Shown: one piece after another, positions 54,422 through 63,960 of the stretch
Layout: each line of letters starts with the position of its first letter
Numbering within the stretch: the first letter of the stretch is position 1
Assembly: GCA_029259915.1 (NCBI GenBank)
Contig: JAJDED010000061.1
Location: forward strand, 166,519 to 230,518
Direction of reading: 5' to 3'
From: Planctomycetota bacterium
Lineage (GTDB): Bacteria; Planctomycetota; Planctomycetia; Pirellulales; Lacipirellulaceae
Length of the DNA: 64,000 nt
Notes under the pieces: model-generated
What the model was told of the DNA's origin: nothing
Seen by the model: the letters and a program-made list of their open reading frames with translations, nothing else
Databases searched by the model: none
Position numbers and translations under genes: made by a program

Positions 54422-54682
54422 GGAACGCCTACGAAAAACCCTTGTTTTCCCGCTGGTTTTCTCTCCCATTAAGGTAAACCTGGCAACATGGTATAATGAA
54501 GTAGGGATTGTTGCAGCGAGGAAGGAGTTTTCTTTCCGGAATGCAAAATTCGTTTGCCGCTTTTTGGGGGCATGACGCGAACCTCGACAGGTCGGTTCGG
54601 CTCTGAAGTGGAAACGTTGTTGGTTCCCCAACTTTGTATAATATTACCAAAGCAATCATGCGCCAGGAGAGATCACAAACAG

Positions 54683-56047
54683 GTGACATCCATCGACCGC
54701 AAGCCGGGCATGGAAAGCGAGTCCGCCGTTCTGGTGGGCGTTCAGCTTTCTAAATCTTATGCCTCCGAGTCTGCTTCGCACGACGAACTGCTGGAGGAGT
54801 TGGCTGGTTTGGTAGAAACCGCCGGCGCTACTGTCGCCGGGCGGCTGACCCAAAAGCGGACTGCCCCGGACAAGACCACGTACATCGGCCAAGGCAAAGT
54901 CGAGCAGCTCAAGTTGCTAGTCGAAGCGAGCGATGCCGACATCGTGGTGTTCGACAACGATCTCTCGCCAGCACAAACGCGCAATCTGGAACAGACACTC
55001 GGCATCAAGGTTTTGGATCGGACCGAGGTAATCCTCGACATCTTTTCCAATCGGGCCCAAACCCACGAAGCACGTCTGGCAGTGGAGCTTGCACAGCTCG
55101 AGTATTCGTTGCCGCGATTGAAGCGGATGTGGACTCACTTGTCGCGCATGAAGATGGGCGTTGGCATGCGTGGGCCAGGTGAAAAGCAGCTCGAGACCGA
55201 CCGTCGGTTGGTAGAAAAACGTATTAGCGATCTTCGCCGTGATTTGCAGCGGATCGAAAAACGCAAAGAGCGTGAGGTTGCCGCCCGCAAAGATCGGATG
55301 ACCGTCTCGCTGGTCGGTTATACCAATGCCGGCAAAAGCACGTTGATGAACGCTTTGACCGAAGCCAAGGTCCTGGCGGAAGATAAGCTTTTTGCCACGC
55401 TCGACACCTGCACTCGGCGGTGGCAGCTCTCTGGTTGGGGGCCCGTGCTATTGAGCGATACCGTGGGTTTTATCCGCGATTTGCCCCATAAACTGATCGC
55501 CAGTTTTAAGGCCACCCTGGAAGAATCGCGGCAAGCCGACCTCCTGATTCACGTGGCCGACGCCAGCAACCCCGCAGCACTCGAGCAAATAGCTGCTGTT
55601 TACGATGTGCTTAAAGAGCTGGGAATCGAGGAAAAGGATACGATTCTCGCCCTCAATAAAATCGATGATGTTGACGACCCGGTGCGTATCGAAATGCTGC
55701 GGAATCGATATCCCGGAGCCGTACCCGTAAGTGCATTCACGGGCGAAGGGCTCTCGCGTTTGGCCAACAAGGTGAGCGAGGCGCTGAGCCGCGATTTTCT
55801 CGATCTGGAAGTCGACCTCGACGCAGGCAACGGGCGACTCTTGGCCTACCTTTCCCAGCATGGCGAAGTACTTAGCCGCACTTTTTCCGAAAATCGAGTG
55901 ACCGTCCATTGCCGAATTGCCCAAAAGTTCATCGGTAAAGTGCAAGACAACAACGACGTTTATATCCGACCCTACGCGGGCATCCACGGACGCACCAACG
56001 GACAAACTACTCCGAAAGACAGCACTTCGATTGAAGAGGTCGCTTGA
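54683..56047 (+). CDS. hflX: GTPase HflX
   Basis: 454 residues from GTG 54683, with AGGAGA upstream (spacing about 12); an ATG at 54710 is an alternative. The HflX N-terminal domain is present (TTYIGQGKVEQLKLLVEASD, DRTEVILDIFSNRAQTHEAR, GVGMRGPGEKQLETDRR), then the G domain with P-loop GYTNAGKST (212-220), DTVGF (G3) and NKID (G4). It binds the 50S subunit and rescues stalled or inactive ribosomes. The next gene starts 3 bp after the stop, so an hflX-SDR operon is likely. Confidence 0.93.
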   Translation: MTSIDRKPGMESESAVLVGVQLSKSYASESASHDELLEELAGLVETAGATVAGRLTQKRTAPDKTTYIGQGKVEQLKLLVEASDADIVVFDNDLSPAQTRNLEQTLGIKVLDRTEVILDIFSNRAQTHEARLAVELAQLEYSLPRLKRMWTHLSRMKMGVGMRGPGEKQLETDRRLVEKRISDLRRDLQRIEKRKEREVAARKDRMTVSLVGYTNAGKSTLMNALTEAKVLAEDKLFATLDTCTRRWQLSGWGPVLLSDTVGFIRDLPHKLIASFKATLEESRQADLLIHVADASNPAALEQIAAVYDVLKELGIEEKDTILALNKIDDVDDPVRIEMLRNRYPGAVPVSAFTGEGLSRLANKVSEALSRDFLDLEVDLDAGNGRLLAYLSQHGEVLSRTFSENRVTVHCRIAQKFIGKVQDNNDVYIRPYAGIHGRTNGQTTPKDSTSIEEVA

Positions 56048-56050
56048 ATT

Positions 56051-56836
56051 GTGGGTCGTTCGCTTCACGAATGTCGTGTGTTAATCACCGGTGCATCGAG
56101 CGGCATTGGTCAAGCTTTGGCCAAAGAGTTGGCACGGCACAACACGCACCTTTTGTTAGTGGCCCGCAATGAGACGGCGTTAGCCGAACTTGCCGAAGAA
56201 CTAACTCGCAATGGTGCCGCATCGGCGGTACCTTTCGCTGCCGATGTGACCGATGCTCAATCGCGCAAGGCGATTGCCGACTGGCTCGACGAGCATTGGG
56301 ACGGACTCGACGTGCTGGTAAATAACGCGGGTTTGAGCACTCATGCTCGATTTTCTGAAAGCGACAATGCAGCATCGCGCAATATCATGGAGGTAAATTT
56401 CTTTGCCGCGGTTGAGCTCACCCGCCAATTGCTCCCTCGGTTGCGCCACGGAAACTCCTCCCGGGTAGTCAATGTCGCTTCGATCCTCTCCCATCGCGGC
56501 ATCCCCTTCAATAGCGACTACTGCGCCAGCAAGTTTGCCTTGCGGGGATGGAGCGAAGCAATCCGGGCAGAGCTTGAAAAGGAGGGCATTGGCGTCACAC
56601 TGATAAGCCCTGGCACAACCGACACCGATTTTTTCGAGCACCTTCTGACCCGTCAAGAATCATCTCCTTGGAAAAAGCAAACCGCTATTTCGCCGGAAGC
56701 GGTCGCCCGTCAAACGGTCCGGGCGATTCAAAAAGGTCGGCGCGAAATCTATCCCAATTGGCGGGGACGTCTGCTCGTGTGGCTCAACCGCCTCTGCCCC
56801 AGCTTGGTTGATCGTATCATGCGCCGCTATGGATGA
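56051..56836 (+). CDS. Short-chain dehydrogenase/reductase
   Basis: A 261-residue product from GTG 56051. TGASSGIG (13-20) binds NAD(P), NNAG is at 91-94, and the catalytic set is S144, Y157 and K161 (YCASK). The short C-terminal tail (WRGRLLVWLNRLCPSLVDRI) is amphipathic and could touch the membrane. Classical SDR; substrate unknown. It begins 3 bp after hflX and ends 21 bp before the pseudouridine synthase gene, so all three may form one transcript. Confidence 0.9.
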   Translation: MGRSLHECRVLITGASSGIGQALAKELARHNTHLLLVARNETALAELAEELTRNGAASAVPFAADVTDAQSRKAIADWLDEHWDGLDVLVNNAGLSTHARFSESDNAASRNIMEVNFFAAVELTRQLLPRLRHGNSSRVVNVASILSHRGIPFNSDYCASKFALRGWSEAIRAELEKEGIGVTLISPGTTDTDFFEHLLTRQESSPWKKQTAISPEAVARQTVRAIQKGRREIYPNWRGRLLVWLNRLCPSLVDRIMRRYG

Positions 56837-56857
56837 GCGAGGAGCGAGGTACGAGAA

Positions 56858-57565
56858 GTGAAAAGTGAGGAACTTGAAATCTTGGTTGATGATGGGCCTT
56901 GCCTGGTTGTGAACAAACCTGCCGGGTTGCTCACCCAAGCGCCCCGGGGAATCGATAGCCTGGAAGTCCGCATTAAACAGTTTTATCGACAACGCGAGGG
57001 CAAGGATCCTGATGCGAAAATCTACCTCGGCCTAGCTCACCGCATCGATCGCCCTGTCACCGGGGCAATAGTTTTTGCCCGGCATGTGCGTGCCGCGCGC
57101 AAACTTTGTGCACAGTTCCAAGATCGTACGGTGAGCAAGACGTATTGGGCCTTTGTCGAGGGGCATGTCACGCCCGACGAAGGCACCTGGACCGACTATC
57201 TGCATAAACGTCATGGAATGGCGCAAGCCGAAGTCGTCGACGAGGAACATCCTGCCGCAAAACATGCCGTGCTGCACTATCGAGTATTATGGCACGCGAC
57301 GCATGGGTCATGGCTAGAAATAGAACTCGAAACGGGCCGAACCCATCAAATCCGTGTGCAAGGATCGTCACGCGGACATCCCGTTTTGGGCGACACTCAA
57401 TACGGCTGCACAACGCCATTCGGCGAGCAGTTTTCCGACCAACGCAAACGGGCAATTGCACTACACGCCCGCCAGTTGGCATTTCGGCATCCGATGACCA
57501 ACACCCCAGTCGACGTAACCGCCCCGCTGCCGACAAATTGGAACAATTTGCATCTGCCGTTGTAA
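56858..57565 (+). CDS. RluA-family pseudouridine synthase
   Basis: A 235-residue product from GTG 56858. HRIDRPVTGAIVFARH carries the catalytic Asp of the RluA family (HRLDRxTSG in most members; here RPVTG). LETGRTHQIRVQGSSRGHPV and GDTQYG complete the fold. No S4 domain is present, so it is a short stand-alone member modifying tRNA or rRNA (exact uridine unknown). The start region lies inside a purine-rich GAGCGAGG word stretch, which may also hold the ribosome-binding site. Confidence 0.88.
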   Translation: MKSEELEILVDDGPCLVVNKPAGLLTQAPRGIDSLEVRIKQFYRQREGKDPDAKIYLGLAHRIDRPVTGAIVFARHVRAARKLCAQFQDRTVSKTYWAFVEGHVTPDEGTWTDYLHKRHGMAQAEVVDEEHPAAKHAVLHYRVLWHATHGSWLEIELETGRTHQIRVQGSSRGHPVLGDTQYGCTTPFGEQFSDQRKRAIALHARQLAFRHPMTNTPVDVTAPLPTNWNNLHLPL

Positions 57566-57583
57566 GCTCACACGGGACTTCTG

Positions 57584-58963
57584 CTAAAAATGCGTAGGTT
57601 CGCGCGTCAGCAGTTTGCCCTGGCCTAACGTGCCGACAAATTCCCCTTCGCGCGCTTGCACTTGCCCGCGGACCGTCACCACACTGGGCCGACCTTCGAT
57701 TTCCCAGCCTTCGTACGCACTGTAGTCGACGTCCATGTTTTGTGTTTCCACAGAAATTTTTCCCCGGTAGTCGGGATCGTAAATCACTAAATCAGCATCG
57801 CTGCCCACCTGGATCGTTCCCTTACGAGGATAAAGCCCAAACAGCCTGGCCGCTTGGGTGCTGGCTGCGTCGACAAACGTTTGCAAATCGATGCGCCCCT
57901 GACACACTCCGTGGGTATAAAGCAAATTCACACGGTCTTCGACCGAAGGAATCCCGTTGGGGATCAACGTAAAATTGTCGCGACCCATTTCTTTTTGTCC
58001 GGAAAAATCAAATGGCGCGTGGTCGGTAGCAACGGTACTGATCAGCCGCGAACGCAAACCGGCCCACAGGTACGGCTTGTGAATCGGATCGCGAAGCGGC
58101 GGCGACATCACATACTTGGCCCCCTCGAAATCAGGCAATTCGGAATAGGTTCTGTCGAGCGTCAGGTAGGGAATCACTGTTTCCACCCAGGCCCGCGTGC
58201 CCCGCATCCGAGCCGCCTCGACCGCCTCCAACGATTCGCGACATGACGTATGCACGCAATAAACATGCGCGCCGGTCATCTCGGCAAAGGTCATCAAGTG
58301 ATGCACACCCTCGGCCTCGACACGCGTTGGCCGCGAACGCTCGTGCCATTCAGGACCAGTTCTCCCCTCGGCGACAAGCTGCTGCTGCAGCGCGGCAACC
58401 AGCGTTTCGTTCTCGCAGTGGGCGGTGACAATCACTCCCAACTCTTTCGCGAGCGAAAGCGTATCGAATAGTTCCTGGTCCGTCACACCAAACGCGCCCT
58501 TGTAAGCCAAAAAGATTTTGAACGAGGCGATGCCTTGATTCACAATTTCTCGAAGTTGCGACGACGCAGATTCATCGAAGCGGGAAACACCCATGTGGTA
58601 GGTATAGTCGCACGCGGAGTCGGTTGCCTTCGACTTCCAGAGTTCTAACGCTTCCAGGGGCTCTTCCTGGCGACTGGGACAACACATTTCGATCAGCGTG
58701 GTCGTCCCGCCCACCAGCGCGGCTCGACTTCCCGAGTCGTAGGTGTCTTTGGAGTAGGTTCCCATAAAGGGTAAATAGATATGCACGTGCGGATCAATAA
58801 AGCCTGGAAACACGTATTTCCCCGCGGCGTCGATCACCTCCGCGCCATCCACAGGTTCAAGTTGCGGCGCAATCTGCGTGATGCACTCGCCCTCGCATAA
58901 TATGTCCCCCACATAATCGTCTGACGCGGTGATAATTCGACCGCCCTTGATCAGTAATGCCAT
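57584..58963 (-). CDS. hydA: Dihydropyrimidinase / D-hydantoinase
   Basis: A 459-residue amidohydrolase from ATG 58963, with AAGGAG 6 bp upstream. Metal ligands: H59 and H61 (DPHVHIYLPF), a carbamylated lysine, K149 by spacing (or less likely K155), H182 (AHCEN), a His in VHTSC and the Asp of TDHAPFD. It hydrolyses 5,6-dihydropyrimidines to N-carbamoyl-beta-amino acids in pyrimidine breakdown; hydantoinase activity is equally possible. It is convergent with the pseudouridine synthase gene, 18 bp apart. Confidence 0.9.
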   Translation of the reverse strand: MALLIKGGRIITASDDYVGDILCEGECITQIAPQLEPVDGAEVIDAAGKYVFPGFIDPHVHIYLPFMGTYSKDTYDSGSRAALVGGTTTLIEMCCPSRQEEPLEALELWKSKATDSACDYTYHMGVSRFDESASSQLREIVNQGIASFKIFLAYKGAFGVTDQELFDTLSLAKELGVIVTAHCENETLVAALQQQLVAEGRTGPEWHERSRPTRVEAEGVHHLMTFAEMTGAHVYCVHTSCRESLEAVEAARMRGTRAWVETVIPYLTLDRTYSELPDFEGAKYVMSPPLRDPIHKPYLWAGLRSRLISTVATDHAPFDFSGQKEMGRDNFTLIPNGIPSVEDRVNLLYTHGVCQGRIDLQTFVDAASTQAARLFGLYPRKGTIQVGSDADLVIYDPDYRGKISVETQNMDVDYSAYEGWEIEGRPSVVTVRGQVQAREGEFVGTLGQGKLLTREPTHF

Positions 58964-59318
58964 GTGAGAACTCCTTCAAAGCTCTTCAGAATCAACGTTT
59001 TGCCAGGCCTCCACCGATCGGGAAGCACCGAAAATTGCCTTGTTGCTTATTCACGTGAGAACAGTTCGCAAAGTTCGATTGTGCCATGCACTCTGGTCCG
59101 GTCAATCCGATTGTACCGAAAAATTGATTTGATTGTCTCAAAAACAAAATGCGATGCCCTTGGCAACGTCGTTCCCCTTCCTAAGTCGTAAACGAAAGCT
59201 ACTTTTTCAAGAACCTTTCATTTTGACGCAGGTAATCTGCGGGCAACTCCGGGCGATTGTCAATGCACCTGGGTGCCAAACCTCACCGCTGAATTCGCAA
59301 TAGATAGAGACTGATTGG
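58964..59318. other. 355-bp spacer between divergent genes
   Basis: No gene supported. It must hold promoters for the dihydropyrimidinase gene (leftward) and the HD-GYP gene (rightward). I see no repeat or hairpin here. Confidence 0.5.
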
Positions 59319-60734
59319 ATGCACATTAAAAGCCGACTATTCCTTGTCGCGTTGCTCGTAGCGAGCCAGACTGCCTGCCTTGTCTTCGGGATGATGTGGG
59401 CAACCGGTTGGTTGTGGCAGAATTTTCAAGAAGTGGTTTATAACTACGGAGCCGCCGAAGGAAAAGCAATTGCCCAGGAAGTCGCCTTTCGGGCCTCCAA
59501 GTTGCGATTGGGCGATGTCCAACCCGGCAGTAAGAGCTGGGAAGACCTCCAGGAACTCTGCGAGCAAGAAGAGATTCCGCATAGGGGATTTGTCTGCGTA
59601 ATGCGGAGAGATAACGGTGCGATGCTGTGCCACCCCGATCTTGCACAAGACCCCGGACTATTGCGCCTCTTTCCCGGCCGTGGGTTGATCATTAGCGAGT
59701 TTGGAACCGCACCGCTTACTCAGGTTGTTCAAGTGGCAGAAGACCAGGGTGAGTATGCCGTTACCGGAAAGGTTGAACTCGACGGAAATGTTCATGTAAT
59801 TACGGCATATAGCCTGCCTCGAAGCAATGCCATTCTTGCTGTTTACCAATCCGACGAAGCGATTGACACCTTCATTGTATCGATGATCCGACCGGTAATG
59901 CAGGTAGGTTATATCCTGACAACTTTTGTCGTTGGAGCATCGGCACTAATCACCGTTTTCCTGATCAATCGTTATGAGACAAGTCTGGCTGTCGCCAACG
60001 AGAAATTAGAGCAACAAGTTCATGAGCGCACGCGTTCACTCGTCCGCACACGAAATGCCGTAATTTTTGGACTTGCAAAACTTGCCGAATCGCGCGACCG
60101 CGACACGGGTGGGCATTTAGAACGAATCCGTTCTTACGTATCGATTCTGGCAACCGAGCTTGCAAAAACAAATCCGGAAATCAATCGGTCCTTCGTCGCC
60201 GACCTGGCGATCGCTTCGTCTCTACACGACATTGGCAAAGTGGGCATTCCTGACACCGTGCTGCTGAAACCCGGAAAACTCACTCCGGCAGAGCGTACTG
60301 CGATACAAATGCATACTGTCGTGGGCAGCGAGTGCCTATCGGCCATACAAGAGCAGTTGGGAGAAGACGATTTCCTGCATCTGGCCCAACAGATTATCCT
60401 GGCGCATCACGAACATTGGGATGGCACTGGATATCCTCACGGAACCCAGGGAAAACAAATTCCGCTGGCTGCCAGAATTGTGGCATTGGCCGATGTCTAC
60501 GACGCTCTCACTTCGTCCCGCCCCTACAAGGGACCACTCGGACATAACGAGGTGAGAGAATGGATCGTCAGCCGCTATGCCCAGCAATTCGATCCCCATG
60601 TGGTCGAGGCATTTTTAGCACGCGAAGCTGATTTTCTACGCGTTTATCAGAGCATCGAAGCCGATTCAAAAAGCGACCAGCAAGAACCGAGCCCAGAAGA
60701 TTCCGCCTCGGTACCAGCGAACGCCAGTTGCTAA
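59319..60734 (+). CDS. Membrane sensor with HD-GYP phosphodiesterase domain
   Basis: A 471-residue product. One membrane helix at 7-29 and another at about 192-216 bracket an extracellular ~160-residue sensory domain (GFVCVMRRDNGAMLCHPDLA, resembling Cache-like ligand domains). A coiled coil follows, then the HD-GYP domain: HDIGKVGIPD (HD 303-304) and HHEHWDGTGYP (363-373). It is expected to hydrolyse cyclic di-GMP, coupling an external signal to second-messenger level. All the metal-site motifs are intact. Confidence 0.92.
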   Translation: MHIKSRLFLVALLVASQTACLVFGMMWATGWLWQNFQEVVYNYGAAEGKAIAQEVAFRASKLRLGDVQPGSKSWEDLQELCEQEEIPHRGFVCVMRRDNGAMLCHPDLAQDPGLLRLFPGRGLIISEFGTAPLTQVVQVAEDQGEYAVTGKVELDGNVHVITAYSLPRSNAILAVYQSDEAIDTFIVSMIRPVMQVGYILTTFVVGASALITVFLINRYETSLAVANEKLEQQVHERTRSLVRTRNAVIFGLAKLAESRDRDTGGHLERIRSYVSILATELAKTNPEINRSFVADLAIASSLHDIGKVGIPDTVLLKPGKLTPAERTAIQMHTVVGSECLSAIQEQLGEDDFLHLAQQIILAHHEHWDGTGYPHGTQGKQIPLAARIVALADVYDALTSSRPYKGPLGHNEVREWIVSRYAQQFDPHVVEAFLAREADFLRVYQSIEADSKSDQQEPSPEDSASVPANASC

Positions 60735-60761
60735 GCTCTTGGGAATAAGTTTTTCTCGGCT

Positions 60762-61505
60762 ATGCTGAAGAAAGACTCTGCCTCAGTTCAGAGTGTTTCC
60801 CGATCGTCTTTCCTCGTGTGGGATGCTGCCGTGAAACCTTCGAAAGTACGTCGGCAAATCGCTTGGGAAGCTGCCCTGCTGATGCACCAGCAACCCACGC
60901 TACGTCATTCCGATGCGCGCCGTCGCGTGGCTGAAAGGCTCTGTCCCGAAGGTTTGCGACCCTACGATCTGCCTTCCGACGAAGAAGTCGCATCGCAACT
61001 CAGAGCTTTAAAAAAGCAGCATGCAGGAACTGACGAGCAAAGGCGATTTGAACGATACGCTGAACTCTTGCATCCTCTCGCCCAAGTAAAACAGTCCCCG
61101 GAGTATCATCCCGAGGGCGACGCACTCTATCACAGCCTGCAAGTGTTCGCCTTAGCCAACGAGCGACTGCCCTACGACGAAGAATTTCTGACCGCCGCCC
61201 TGTTGCATGACGTCGGCAAAGCGATCGATCGCCGTAACCACGTGGCAGCAGCAGTCGCAGCATTGGAGGGGCTCGTCACACCACGCACCGCTTGGCTGAT
61301 CGAAAACCTTCCGCTCGCGCTAAACCTAGGCACCGGCTCTCTCGGAGCCCGCGCCAAACGTCGTCTAGAAAGTGCCCCCGACTACGAGGAACTCATCATG
61401 CTTGCCGAATGCGACCGAGCAGGAAGAGTCCGCGGCGCCAGAGTTGGCGACCTGGAAGACGCCATCCACCACCTGCAAGATCTCCACCGCCTGCACGACG
61501 AATGA
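60762..61505 (+). CDS. HD-domain phosphohydrolase-like protein
   Basis: A 247-residue product, 27 bp after the HD-GYP gene. YHPEGDALYHSLQVFALAN supplies an early His and LLHDVGKAIDRRNH the HD pair, as in Cca-type HD domains (tRNA nucleotidyltransferase-associated), then LIENLPLALNLGTGSLGARA. It looks like a stand-alone metal-dependent phosphohydrolase. The start may be ATG 60762 or an internal GTG near 60830. The substrate is unknown; its position suggests co-expression with the sensor. Confidence 0.75.
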   Translation: MLKKDSASVQSVSRSSFLVWDAAVKPSKVRRQIAWEAALLMHQQPTLRHSDARRRVAERLCPEGLRPYDLPSDEEVASQLRALKKQHAGTDEQRRFERYAELLHPLAQVKQSPEYHPEGDALYHSLQVFALANERLPYDEEFLTAALLHDVGKAIDRRNHVAAAVAALEGLVTPRTAWLIENLPLALNLGTGSLGARAKRRLESAPDYEELIMLAECDRAGRVRGARVGDLEDAIHHLQDLHRLHDE

Positions 61506-61527
61506 ATGCGGTTCTTCTTAACCCCCG

Positions 61528-62550
61528 CTATTCCATTTCTTCCGCCAGTTCCTCGGCTTCATGCAGCATGCTGTCGATTCGCTTGCGTGCCGAGAAGTAA
61601 TAGCAAGCGCCAACGACGGCCACCATATAGGTCATCGCTCGGTAGGCCAACGCGACAATCGTCCCGTCGCCCCGCGAGGCACCGAGGGTGCTGTAAAAAA
61701 ATTCTATCGCCGCTTCCATCGTCCCCAATCCTCCCGGAGTCAAAGGAATCGCCCCGGCCACCAAGCTCGGAGGAACGATCGAGGCGTTTTGATAAAACGT
61801 CGTAAAGTGAACCGGCAACCCGCGGTTGATGCACCAGAAAGCCAGAATCAACAAACAGTGGGTAACGACCGCCAAAGCGAGCGAGGCATAAACGTAGCGC
61901 CGGCGGCTATGGTAGATACCCGCCGCGTCGATCAATCGCGTGAGCGTATGCCCGACCACCGGTATTCGATCGGCAATGGTGCGTACTCGCTTGCCGGTGG
62001 CCAACGGACTCATCACCCAGGCAAATCCAAACGTGCCAATCGCAGCAGCCGACCACACCACGGTTTGCAGTCGGCGGACGAGATCGTGATTAAGTTGCCC
62101 CTCCGCACTGGCCAAACCGAGGCTAGCCACCAACAGCATGGCATAGAGGCCCACCACCCGATCGATCAACACCGTGGCCACCGCCTCGGTTCGTTTGCCA
62201 TGTTGTTCACGCGCAATAAACACCGCCTTGAGCAAATCGCCCCCCACGCTCCCTGGGGAAACCTGGTTGAGCATAAATCCCAACGAACCAAGCCGAAACG
62301 CATCGCGCAAATGAAACTGCAAGTCGAGCCCCCGGACCAACAGATACCAGCGCACAAAACTCATTGAAAATGCCAGCAGCACAATCGCCTGCGCCGCCAG
62401 CAGCGACGGCCAAACCTTCGGCTCGCTAGCCAGCCGACTGAATCCCGAACTCTCTTGAATTCTGACGACCAAATAACCGAGAATCGAAGCCGCCAGCAAC
62501 ACTTTGATCGCGGCAAACAGCAGACGTTTTTGTTTCGAGCGGTGGGTCAT
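61528..62550 (-). CDS. Flippase-like membrane protein (LPG synthase TM family)
   Basis: A 340-residue polytopic product from ATG 62550. Around eight hydrophobic helices, including LLFAAIKVLLAASILGYLVV and LLVASLGLAS, and the GSLGFMLNQVSPGSVGGDLL segment typical of the UPF0104/LPG_synthase_TM family are present, as is a late GLGTMEAAIEFFYSTLG. These proteins flip lipid-linked molecules or build lysyl-lipids; the C-terminal acyltransferase part of MprF is missing. The upstream extension to 62637 is not supported. Confidence 0.82.
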   Translation of the reverse strand: MTHRSKQKRLLFAAIKVLLAASILGYLVVRIQESSGFSRLASEPKVWPSLLAAQAIVLLAFSMSFVRWYLLVRGLDLQFHLRDAFRLGSLGFMLNQVSPGSVGGDLLKAVFIAREQHGKRTEAVATVLIDRVVGLYAMLLVASLGLASAEGQLNHDLVRRLQTVVWSAAAIGTFGFAWVMSPLATGKRVRTIADRIPVVGHTLTRLIDAAGIYHSRRRYVYASLALAVVTHCLLILAFWCINRGLPVHFTTFYQNASIVPPSLVAGAIPLTPGGLGTMEAAIEFFYSTLGASRGDGTIVALAYRAMTYMVAVVGACYYFSARKRIDSMLHEAEELAEEME

Positions 62551-62568
62551 GGGCGAGCCGGCACGGCG

Positions 62569-62597
62569 TTGACAATTGGAAGCGTGAGTGATAGTTT
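62569..62597 (+). promoter_or_regulatory. Candidate promoter for tRNA-Ala
   Basis: A perfect TTGACA (62569-62574), 17-bp spacer and TAGTTT (62592-62597), about 50 bp before the tRNA, just outside the divergent flippase gene. Confidence 0.45.
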
Positions 62598-62645
62598 GCC
62601 AGCTTACGGAGCCGCAAGCCAGACCGGTTTGGGGCAACGTCTCCC

Positions 62646-62718
62646 GGGGGATTAGCTCAGTTGGGAGAGCGTTTGGCTGGCAGCCAAAAGGTCACCGGTT
62701 CGAGCCCGGTATCCTCCA
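62646..62718 (+). tRNA. tRNA-Ala(GGC)
   Basis: GGGGGAT and ATCCTCC form the acceptor stem with a G3-U70 pair, the alanine identity element. The D arm GCTCAGTTGGGAGAGC, anticodon loop CTGGCAG (anticodon GGC) and T arm CCGGTTCGAGCCCGG are standard. 73 nt, no encoded CCA. Confidence 0.95.
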
Positions 62719-63123
62719 CTCTTAAAAACAACAGCGTCCACGGATTGTCCGGTTTTTAAAGCCATGGCACCTGAGACGCTCTTTTCTTGATATAGCGAGG
62801 ATTTCTTCGGTTAGGCGTATCTGCCTCGACCAATCGCGGACAACATCTGTATGCAACTGAAAAAGATTGTCTGTAGCAAATTATGGGCACTTAGATACCC
62901 AACCGAATTCCGTTTTAGAAAGTAGGCCATCAGGTCATGTGGCTTGTGGCACAGTGGATAGGCTCTAAGTGTGCAAATATATACAAATGGGCGCATGTAC
63001 AGACTGACGACTTCGCGATAAAATATGCGAGCTAGTGACTCAGTTTCGGAGGAACAAATTAAGTTACGGTCCAGCAACTGTTGCTGAGTTCGGTAGGACT
63101 TTGAAGTTTGTGGAGTATGGATT
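62719..63123. other. 405-bp spacer after tRNA-Ala
   Basis: Visibly AT-richer than the genes to the left. I see no supported gene, terminator or repeat. Confidence 0.45.
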
Positions 63124-63891
63124 ATGGGAAAACACATCGCCAGTTGGTGGAAGTGGTTCAAAAATCTGAAGCGGACTGAAAAGGTATACGTTCTTGCCGG
63201 AATTACAGCAGTCGTTTCCTTTGGCTTCACAACCGCATTCAGCCTGATACCGGATGCCGCGCAAGATGGCCAGCCGATTTCCGTGGTGAGTAATAAGCCA
63301 GTTGTATCCGCTGATGCTACGGGCATTGTTAGCGGAGGTGATACGACAATCAATGCGGACGATGTTCGCATAGAATGGAATGGCGGTCGCGACAAGGTTT
63401 ATGAGCAAATGACCGATGACAGGGACAAGTTGGAACGACTAGTACGCGATCACGAAAAGCTACAAGTGCGTCTGGGGCAATGCTTTCGCTCGACAGCAGA
63501 CTGGGCAGGATCGTTATCTCAAGAAAATCCCGCGTTTGCAAACTTGGCTGAGAGTCTTCGCCGGACTGCGGAGGAGGCTTCAGTATTGCCGAAAGATAAT
63601 GCTGATTGGTTTTGCAATGAGATGACTGTTCGGTTATGCAAAGCCACATCTGCTTTCGCGAAAGGCGAATACGAAGATGTGCTTATAAACCTCCCAAAAG
63701 ATGTCTTATCTAAGGCTGCCCTCGAAGAGGCACTTTCTCCAGAATTAGTCATCGATTCCTATTGGCTTCGTGGGAATGCGCTCTACAATTTGTCGCGACA
63801 TAAAGAGGCTAGGGAGTATTTTAGCCTATTGATCGACAATAATCCGGACGACATCGGGGCGAGATATAACAGAATTCTGTGGATGAGTTAG
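63124..63891 (+). CDS. Membrane protein with TPR-like C-terminus
   Basis: A 255-residue product from ATG 63124. One membrane helix at about 20-41 (VYVLAGITAVVSFGFTTAFS) is followed by a beta-rich stretch (SADATGIVSGGDTTINADDV), a coiled region (EQMTDDRDKLERLVRDHEKL) and helical pairs at the C-terminus (LIDSYWLRGNALYNLSRHKE, like a TPR unit). The function is unknown. It lies in the AT-richer area after tRNA-Ala, an accessory position, with the next gene starting at 63961. Confidence 0.6.
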   Translation: MGKHIASWWKWFKNLKRTEKVYVLAGITAVVSFGFTTAFSLIPDAAQDGQPISVVSNKPVVSADATGIVSGGDTTINADDVRIEWNGGRDKVYEQMTDDRDKLERLVRDHEKLQVRLGQCFRSTADWAGSLSQENPAFANLAESLRRTAEEASVLPKDNADWFCNEMTVRLCKATSAFAKGEYEDVLINLPKDVLSKAALEEALSPELVIDSYWLRGNALYNLSRHKEAREYFSLLIDNNPDDIGARYNRILWMS

Positions 63892-63960
63892 GTTGAAAAA
63901 GGCGGCGTACTTGGGTTTGATTTGGTTTATTCAAGACCTCAACCCCAGGAGCACGCCACC

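Noticed and set aside
58964..59191. 75-residue plus-strand frame upstream of the HD-GYP gene
   Set aside because: It begins directly at the dihydropyrimidinase start on the other strand and has no ribosome-binding site or domain.
62945..62990. A tRNA-like stretch (GTGGCACAGTGGATAGGC)
   Set aside because: It has no matching acceptor arm, no T arm with GGTTCGA and no foldable anticodon arm.
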